From CAVQMC01 sp963713505 (lineage in GTDB: Bacteria > Bacteroidota > Ignavibacteria > Ignavibacteriales > Ignavibacteriaceae), in the NCBI GenBank assembly GCA_963713505.1, contig CAVQMC010000021.1, forward strand, positions 62,001 through 126,000: 64,000 nucleotides of DNA, given 5' to 3'. This document shows positions 56,634 to 64,000 of the stretch, in pieces (the first letter of the stretch is position 1; each line of letters starts with the position of its first letter). Below the pieces are notes generated by a model. The model searched no databases, was not told the origin of the DNA, and was given only the letters and a program-made list of their open reading frames with translations. The position numbers and the translations under genes were made by a program.

Positions 56634-59600
56634 AATATTTTTTCTTCTCTATAATTTTATTTTTTAGCTCCATATACTGTTCGGCTCAATCGGGGCTGCC
56701 TGCCGAGCTGCATTTTAACCGGTTAACCGTTAAGAACGGCTTGCCGGAAGGAACGGTTCTTTCGATGGTACAGGACAAGGAAGGATACATCTGGATGAGT
56801 ACCCAGCAGGGTTTGGTACGGTATGACGGTTATCATTCCAGGGTCTACACAATGGGTATTACAGATCCTAATAAAATAAGGGTAGCCAAAATCTTCCAGG
56901 ATCGAAAGGGACGGCTTTGGGTGGGTTTGCTCAGTTCGAATTCAATCTATCTTTATAATCGGCAACAGGATCGTTTTATTCGCTGCCGTATTGATTCATC
57001 CGCTTCTGGTTCATACAATTCAAATAATATATTCGATATCCATGAGGATAACCGGGGCCGCCTTTGGATTGCATCATATTTTAGTAATAACAATTCTTCA
57101 TTTTGTTTGTTCCATCCGCAAACCGGTAACTATCAGTGGTACGGTAAACGGGTGAGCGGGAAAAATCACATAAATGCATCTGCCCTTTTTGCCGAATTAC
57201 AGGATGCTGCCGGGCAGATCTGGCTAAGTACCAGTAACGGGTTGTATGAGTTCAACGAAAACAATCATTCCTTTACCCCTTACCTGTCAACTTCTGATTC
57301 GACAAAGCAAAAAGGATTTGTCGGTATCACGGAAGACTCCACTCACCCGGAATATCTTTGGCTGACTAATACTCATTATAGTTCATTTAACGGATCAATC
57401 GATTTTTACACTCAGAAAGGACTTTGGCGGTTTAATATAAAGACCGATTCCGCTGTTGCTTTTTACCATGATCCCCATAATCCCTTCAGCATAGCCAGCG
57501 ATACGGTCTTCAAGGTATTTAACGACCGCAGCCACCGGTTATGGATCGGTACGGAAAGAGGATTGTCGTTATATAATCCCGCTAAAAATAATTTCATCAA
57601 CTATTATCCTAAAGAAAAACCATTCGGAAATAATGATGCCATTATCGACATCCTCGAAGATAAGTCGGGTAATTTCTGGTGCCAGACCGGATTCGGCCTG
57701 CTTTACTTTAATACCCATACCCGCACATTCAGGCGCATTACTGCCAATCCAAAGCAGTCCGATGGATTGATCTTAAATAATTGGAATCACACGTTAATGC
57801 TGGATAAAAACGGTACGCTTTGGTTCGCTGTTCAACAAATTGGGGTTCAATGGATTAATCACCGGCGTTCCGGTTTTGTTCAATACAGCAATAATCCCGG
57901 ATCTTTGCATTTTTTCCCCGGAGGTACCGTATCGCCACATCAATTATATGGATTTGCCAAATCCTCCGACGGTACGGTTTGGATAGGAGCTGATCACGGG
58001 CTATATCACTGGCGTCCCGGAACGGATTCCTTCATGGAAATCAAATTCTGGAAAGGCAAGGCAGCTAACCCAAATGCAGGTCCGGTGATGGTAGATAAAA
58101 CGGGTAAGATTTGGTTTGGTGGCGGCAATAACGGAGATCATGGCCTGGATTGCTATGATCCGCACACCGGGAAAACTACTTATTACCGGAATAACAAAAA
58201 AGATTCCACCTCCCTGAGTAACAACGATATCAATTTTATATACCAGGATCATTTAGGGAATATATGGGTGGGAACAAACGGAGGCGGTATATGTAAACTT
58301 GATCCTGAAACGGGGAAATTTATCCGCTATCCTTATATTCGAAACAATTTATTTAATCGTAATAATCACGGGGCACTGGATGATGACCAGGCGTACTATA
58401 TTTTTGAAGACAATAAAGGTACGCTTTGGGTTGGAACCAACACAGGGAGCCTTAACCTGTTCAACCGGAAAACCGGTACGTTTACTTCTTATTTAGGAAT
58501 AGCTCCCGGTTTTTACACTATACTAAGCATTAAAGAAGGCCCCCAAAACGATCTGTGGGTTGCCACTTATGATGGCGGGGTCTTCCGGTTTGATCCAAGG
58601 ACAACCCGGGTGGAACGGTTTACGGAAAAGAACGGCTTGCTGTATAATGGCGCTTTTGCCATTCTCAGAGACAGCCGCAACAATTTATGGTTACCGTCAT
58701 TTAGAGGCATTTCCATATTCAACCCGAAAACCTGTAAGGTACGAAACCTCACCGGTGCTGAAGGACTGCCGGGAAGCAATTTTACTTTCGGTTTTAAAGT
58801 CAGCAGAAGCCAATTCCTTTTTAGCTGCGATAATGGATTTATTTCAGTCAATCCGGAGGACTTCACTCCCGATACCCATGCACCCGTTGTGCATATTCAA
58901 TCGGCAGCCTTTACGATTCCCGGCAGCCGGCCCATGCGGGATTCCACCATAGTGGTATTTGGGGAAAAAAATATCGAACTCACTTATAATGAAAACAGGA
59001 TTACATTTAGGTATGTGGGGCTTTATTACCAAAATGCGAACCTGGTTCACTATGCCTACAAGCTGGACGGATATGATGAAAACTGGATCAACGCCGGGAC
59101 ACAGCGAACTGCCGTGTATACCAATCTTTCACCCGGCACCTATAACTTTCACGTAAAGGCAGCTAACCCCGATGGAGTATGGAGCACCGAGAATCCATCC
59201 CTAATCATATATTATTATCCGCCTTGGTGGCAGCGGTGGTGGGCTTACCTGATGTATGCCATCCTGTTTATTGTTTCATTGTGGACATTCATTGCGTACC
59301 GCTCTCGTAATCTAAAAAAAGCAAATAAGGTGCTGGAAGAGAAAGTGTCGGACCGAACCCGGGATTTGCAGAAATCATTGACAAATTTAAAAGCAACGCA
59401 GACTCAGCTCATTCATTCGGAAAAGATGGCTTCGCTTGGTGAACTTACAGCAGGCATAGCACATGAGATTAAAAATCCTTTAAACTTTGTAAATAATTTC
59501 TCTGAAATAAGCAGTGAATTATTAGAAGAGATAAAAGAAGAATTAGAAAAGAATGATAAAGAAGAAGTCTTATCAATACTTCGAAGATTTAAAACAAAAT

Positions 59601-60177
59601 CTTAGAAAAAATAAATCAACACGGCAAGCGTGCAGATTCGATTGTTAAAGGAATGCTTCTTCACTCAAGAGGAACTTCCGGAGAAAAAACATTAACTGAT
59701 ATAAACGATCTCCTTGATCAATATGTAAATCTTGCTTATCACGGGATACGGGCACAGAATAAAGAATTCAACATCACAATCGAAAAAGAATATGATGAAA
59801 CACTAGAAAAAATAAAAGTAGTTCCACAGGATTTAAGCAGAGCATTTCTTAACATAATAAACAATGCCTGCTATGCAGCAAATGAAAAAAAGAAGTTGAC
59901 TGGAGATGATTTCCAGCCGGCACTAAAAGTATCTACGAAGAATTTAAATGAAAAGGTTGAAATCAGAATATCAGACAACGGAAATGGAATACCCAATAAA
60001 ATAAAAGATAAAATCTTTCAACCGTTTTTTACTACAAAACCGACAGGTGAAGGAACAGGTCTTGGTTTATCTCTTAGTTATGATATTGTTACAAAAGTTC
60101 ACGGCGGAGAATTAAATGTTGAAAGTAAAGAAGGAAATGGATCTGAATTTATAATCCAAATCCCGGTTAGGACATAA
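56630..60177 (+). pseudogene. Reg_prop/Y_Y_Y sensor histidine kinase, frameshifted between HisKA and HATPase
   Basis: The first frame gives 991 residues: a signal peptide ending C-S-A-Q, about a dozen Reg_prop propeller repeats (G-Y-I-W-M-S-T-Q-Q-G-L-V-R-Y-D-G-Y type), and a Y_Y_Y domain (K-L-D-G-Y-D-E-N-W). A membrane helix follows near 880, then HisKA with G-I-A-H-E-I-K-N-P-L-N-F (His at about 945). Two extra bases relative to the paralogues, at 59582 and 59604, break the frame. The HATPase half (N-N-A-C-Y-A-A, D-N-G-N-G-I-P, G-T-G-L-G-L-S) continues at 59605-60177. Undone, the protein has about 1180 residues. As written it cannot bind ATP in one chain. The sensor part is GC-richer than the kinase core. 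Confidence 0.9.
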
Positions 60178-60179
60178 TA

Positions 60180-63100
60180 ATGAAAAAGGAATTACAATAC
60201 TTTTTGTTCTTTTGGCAATCCAAAATATTGGAATCGATCAAAACAGAAAATTGGAAAAACGGAATGATTATGAACATAGTTAATAAACGACTTTCTCTTA
60301 GAAACTTTTGTTGCCTTATGATATTAGTCCTGGCAATGAGCTCCGGTCTTTTTGCACAGGACATCCAGTTTGATCACCTTAATAAGTCAGACGGATTTCC
60401 ATCTGACTGGATTTATAGCCTCGTGCAGGATCAACAGGGTTTTCTCTGGGTGGGCGGTCTCTGTGGACTTAGCCGTTATGATGGATACAATATCAAGACG
60501 TACAGGCATGACCCGCTTGACAGTTCATCCCTTTCAAACAATTATGTCCGTGCACTGTATGAAGATCGCGACGGAAGACTTTGGGCGGGTACATGGGGGG
60601 GCGGACTTAACCTGTTCAATTCAGGAAAAGAGATATTCACCCGCTATCAGCATGAGCGTGGTAATTCAACTTCACTGAGCTCGGATTCAGTGAATGTGAT
60701 CCTTCAGACTACCGATGGAACCATCTGGGTAGGCACGCAAAATGGTCTTGATCGTCTCGATAACGATAAAGAAACGTTTATCCGCTACACCCACAAACCG
60801 CATAACGAACAAACTCTTACAAGCAATGTTATAAGCGCCTTATACGAAGACCAGAATGGGAATTTTTGGGTTGGGACAGGCGATGCCACAGGTCCATCGG
60901 GAAGAGTGGGAGGATTAAATCGCTATGATTCAACTTCGGATAATTTCATACGTGTTCTGCCAACCCCACAGAAATCGTTACTCGATAATCGGGTCACTTC
61001 CATCGGGGGAGCGTCAAATGGTGCTATTTATATCGGTACCTGCCAATCCGGTCTGTATCTTTATGATCCTAAGAGAGGTGAGCTTGAAGTTCTCGGAGAT
61101 GATCCCAATGATTTGAAACATCTGCATGCCCCCCATGGCATAAAAGCAAGTACCCAATCCGCTGCAGTCGATGTTATTCATAGGGACAAGACCGGCATGC
61201 TCTGGGTGGCAACCCATTCCGGCGGAATCAATCGATTTGATTCCGCCACGCATACTCTGACACACTACAGGTATCAGGCAGGCGATCCGAAAAGTTTGTC
61301 AAGCAACTTAGTTTTATCCTTCTATGAAGACCATCAGGGTATTCTCTGGGTTGGGACTGAAGGTGGCGGTCTCAACAAGATCGTGCCTTCCTTCAGCCGG
61401 TTTCAATTATACGGAGCAAAAGAAATTAGTGCAAATAATGGAGTAAGATCACTTTATCAGGAAAGCAAAGATACTCTCTGGATTGGAACCTTTTCAGGCC
61501 AACTATTTCGAATGGACCCGGCCACAGGAAACATTGAACGATTCTCAGACACAAAACCGGCTCCGGACGGATTGTGGGGTAATCCTGTAGAGAGTGTATT
61601 TAAAGACCAGGAAGGAATGTTATGGGTAGGACAGCAAGGGGGCCTTTATCGCATTGATCCGGTTCGAAAAAGCCATAGGAAGTTTACAGCTGATGCTGCA
61701 AACCCCGACAGTTTAAGTAGTAATTCCAGTATAATGTTTATCAGGCAATCTGATGACCAACATTTGTGGATGGGCACCTGGGGCGGCGGCCTTAACCTTT
61801 ACAATTATAAAACCAAACGCTTTCGGCGTTTTCAACATGATCCATCTGATCCAAAAAGTTTAAGTGATAATATGTTAATGCAAATGTACACAGACCATCA
61901 GGGTATTCTGTGGTTTGGTACTCAGAATGGCGGTTTAGATCGATTTGACAAAAAAACAGAAACCTTTACTACTTATCTCGATGGGGAAGGCATTTTCCAG
62001 ATTTATGAAGACAGTTCAGATCGATTTTGGGTAACAACTTTGTCTAACGGACTGTTTCTACTGGATAGAAACACAGGAAAAACTATTCATCATTATACCA
62101 CGGAAGATGGCTTGCCGAATAATGTTGTACCAGGCATCATGCAAGATAAACAAGGACTGCTTTGGCTTGCAACATCAGGTGGTGTTGCCCGGTTCGATCC
62201 TGAGACAAAGACCTTCATTACCTATGATGAGGCAGATGGTATGAATAACTATCCGGTTATACAACAAGCTGTTATCAAAGGCATGAACGGCAGGATGTTC
62301 ATCGGGGGCCCGAAAGGAGTAACTGCAATCAACCCACAGGATTTTAAGCCGAATCCTAATCCTCCTACTACAGTAATTACAAGACTGCGTGTTTTTGATA
62401 ATGCTTTTCCACTACCGGTTAAACGGGAAGAGCAGATAACGTTGAATTACAACCAAAATGAGCTTACCTTCGACTATGCAGGTTTGCATTTTGCCAACCC
62501 GTCACGTAATCGCTATACATATCGCCTGGAAGGCTACGACAAGAATTGGATTGATGCAGGTATTGTACGCAGTGCCAAATACACAAACCTGAGCCCGGGT
62601 ACATACACGTTCAGGGTGAAATCTTCGAACAGCGACGGCATCTGGGATAAAAAAGGCACATTTCTAACCATAAAGATTTTACCGCCGTGGTGGCGAACAA
62701 CTGCGGCTTATATGTTTTATACATTACTCGGGATAGCTTTTATAGTACTCCTCAACAGATTACTGCGCCGCAGATTGGTAGCGAAAGAGCGGGAGCGAAC
62801 GCGGGAACTGGAGTTGGAACAGGCCCGTGAAGCTTTGCAGCAGGCCTCCCTCGACCGCGTCCGTGCCGAGATCGCTTCCATGCGAACTGCCAAAGACCTC
62901 GAGCGCATCACCCCGCTAATCTGGCGTGAACTTAAAGCACTTGAAGTTCCGTTTATCCGCTGCGGAGTTTTTATTATCGATGAAGATGATGCAGTGACTC
63001 ATGTTTATTTAACTACACCGGAAGGAAAATCTCTAGGCGTACTCAATTTATCTTTCAATGCAAATGAACTGACAACTAATACTGTAGAGTACTGGAAAAA

Positions 63101-64000
63101 GAAACAAGTTTATAAAGAACACTGGAATAAAAAAGAGTTTATTAACTGGACAAAGTCCATGATGGAACTAGGGCAAGTTCAAAATGCGGAAATTTACCAG
63201 GGATCATCTGCACCGCCTGAATCACTTTACCTTCATTTTGTTCCGTTTACTCAAGGGATGCTTTATGTGGGAAACGTTGATCTCCTCGATGACGAAAAAC
63301 TTGAGCTGGCAAAAACACTTGCCAAGGCTTTCTCAATTGCTTATGCACGCTACGAAGATTTTAGAAATCTTGAAGAAGCAAAAGCTGCGGTTGAAATTAC
63401 ACTAAAGGACTTAAAATCAGCTCAGGTGCAATTGGTTCATTCAGAAAAAATGGCATCTTTGGGTGAACTCACTGCCGGCATTGCTCACGAGATTAAAAAT
63501 CCTCTGAACTTTGTAAATAATTTTTCTGAAGTGAGTAATGAGTTAATTGGTGAAATGGTTGAAGAAGCTGATAAAGGAAATACAGCGGAAGTGAAAGCCT
63601 TAGCAAAAGATATCAAGCAGAACATTGAAAAAATTTTACAGCATGGAAAGCGCGCTGACTCAATTGTAAAAGGAATGCTTCTGCATTCAAGAGGAACTTC
63701 AGGAGAAAAAACTTTAACGGATATAAATGATCTCCTTGATCAATATGTAAATCTTGCTTATCATGGAATGCGGGCACAGAATAAAGAATTCAACATAACC
63801 ATTGAAAGAGATTATGATAAAACATTAGAAAAAATAAATGTAGTTCCGCAGGATATTAGCAGAGTTTTCTTAAATATAATTAACAATGCCTGTTACGCGG
63901 CTTTTGATAAAAAGAAAAAAGATAGTGGAGATTTTAATCCGGTACTTAAAGTTTCAACCAAAGAACTTTAAAGACAAAATTGAAATAAGGATTGGTGATA
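60180..64000 (+). pseudogene. Reg_prop/Y_Y_Y/GAF-like sensor histidine kinase, frameshifted and cut by the window end
   Basis: The likely start is the ATG near 60270, since the signal peptide (M-I-L-V-L-A-M-S-S-G-L-F-A-Q) follows it; 60180 adds 30 residues. Reg_prop repeats, a Y_Y_Y domain (L-E-G-Y-D-K-N-W) and a membrane helix near residue 845 are followed by one cytoplasmic GAF-like module (R-V-R-A-E-I-A-S-M-R-T-A-K-D-L). This module is nearly the same as module 11 of the giant kinase. HisKA has its His at about 1103, and the HATPase N-box is N-N-A-C-Y-A-A. At 63966-63971 the frame reads CTT TAA and stops, while the next frame continues K-D-K-I-E-I-R-I-G-D past the window. One extra T explains it. 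Confidence 0.88.

Overview
The window is AT-rich DNA from a member of the Bacteroidota/Ignavibacteriota (Chlorobi-Ignavibacteria) lineage. The basis is several secreted proteins that end in the type IX secretion (T9SS) type A sorting domain with the N-Y-P-N-P-F-N-P signature, two-component sensors with Reg_prop/Y_Y_Y periplasmic domains, a hybrid sensor that originally ended in an AraC-type output domain, and DUF6090 proteins. Shine-Dalgarno-like AGGAG/GGGG runs precede many starts. No tRNA, rRNA, CRISPR array, transposase or integrase was seen.

Layout. 0-4 kb: two small enzyme-like genes, gene remnants, and an XRE regulator/membrane protein pair. 4-9 kb: a TrmB-like regulator with a double palindrome in front of it, a large Asp-box T9SS protein, and a beta-propeller protein. 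9-16 kb: a hybrid two-component sensor whose receiver/AraC part is broken, an orphan sorting domain, and a second Asp-box T9SS protein. 16-22 kb: mostly intact genes (methyltransferase, DEAD-box helicase, two lipoproteins, ECF sigma factor, TMEM175-like channel). 22-32 kb: broken genes (M1 peptidase, an M1/T9SS deletion relic, a PorT-like barrel, an FG-GAP-like protein, a large lipoprotein partner) mixed with small intact genes. 32-39 kb: WG-repeat lipoprotein, a second ECF sigma operon, a 179-bp tandem repeat, a frameshifted DUF1566/T9SS protein, and NTF2-like proteins.

39-64 kb is the striking part: a co-directional run of 15 genes with almost no intergenic space. Eleven tandem DUF6090 paralogues share a near-invariant N-terminal membrane anchor and have divergent C-terminal domains. 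They are followed directly by a 2354-residue soluble histidine kinase built from eleven tandem GAF-like modules. Three more histidine kinases follow: a TPR sensor and two Reg_prop sensors. All four carry nearly the same HisKA/HATPase core on different sensors. I read this as a modular signalling cluster, with the DUF6090 proteins as candidate membrane partners. No function has been shown for the array.

A second theme is coding disruption. At least a dozen genes carry single-base frame changes or in-frame stops, while the helicase, sigma factors and methyltransferase are intact. Most of the frame changes are net +1. Four of them fall immediately after a CTT codon. Real decay, assembly error and recoding cannot be told apart from the sequence alone.
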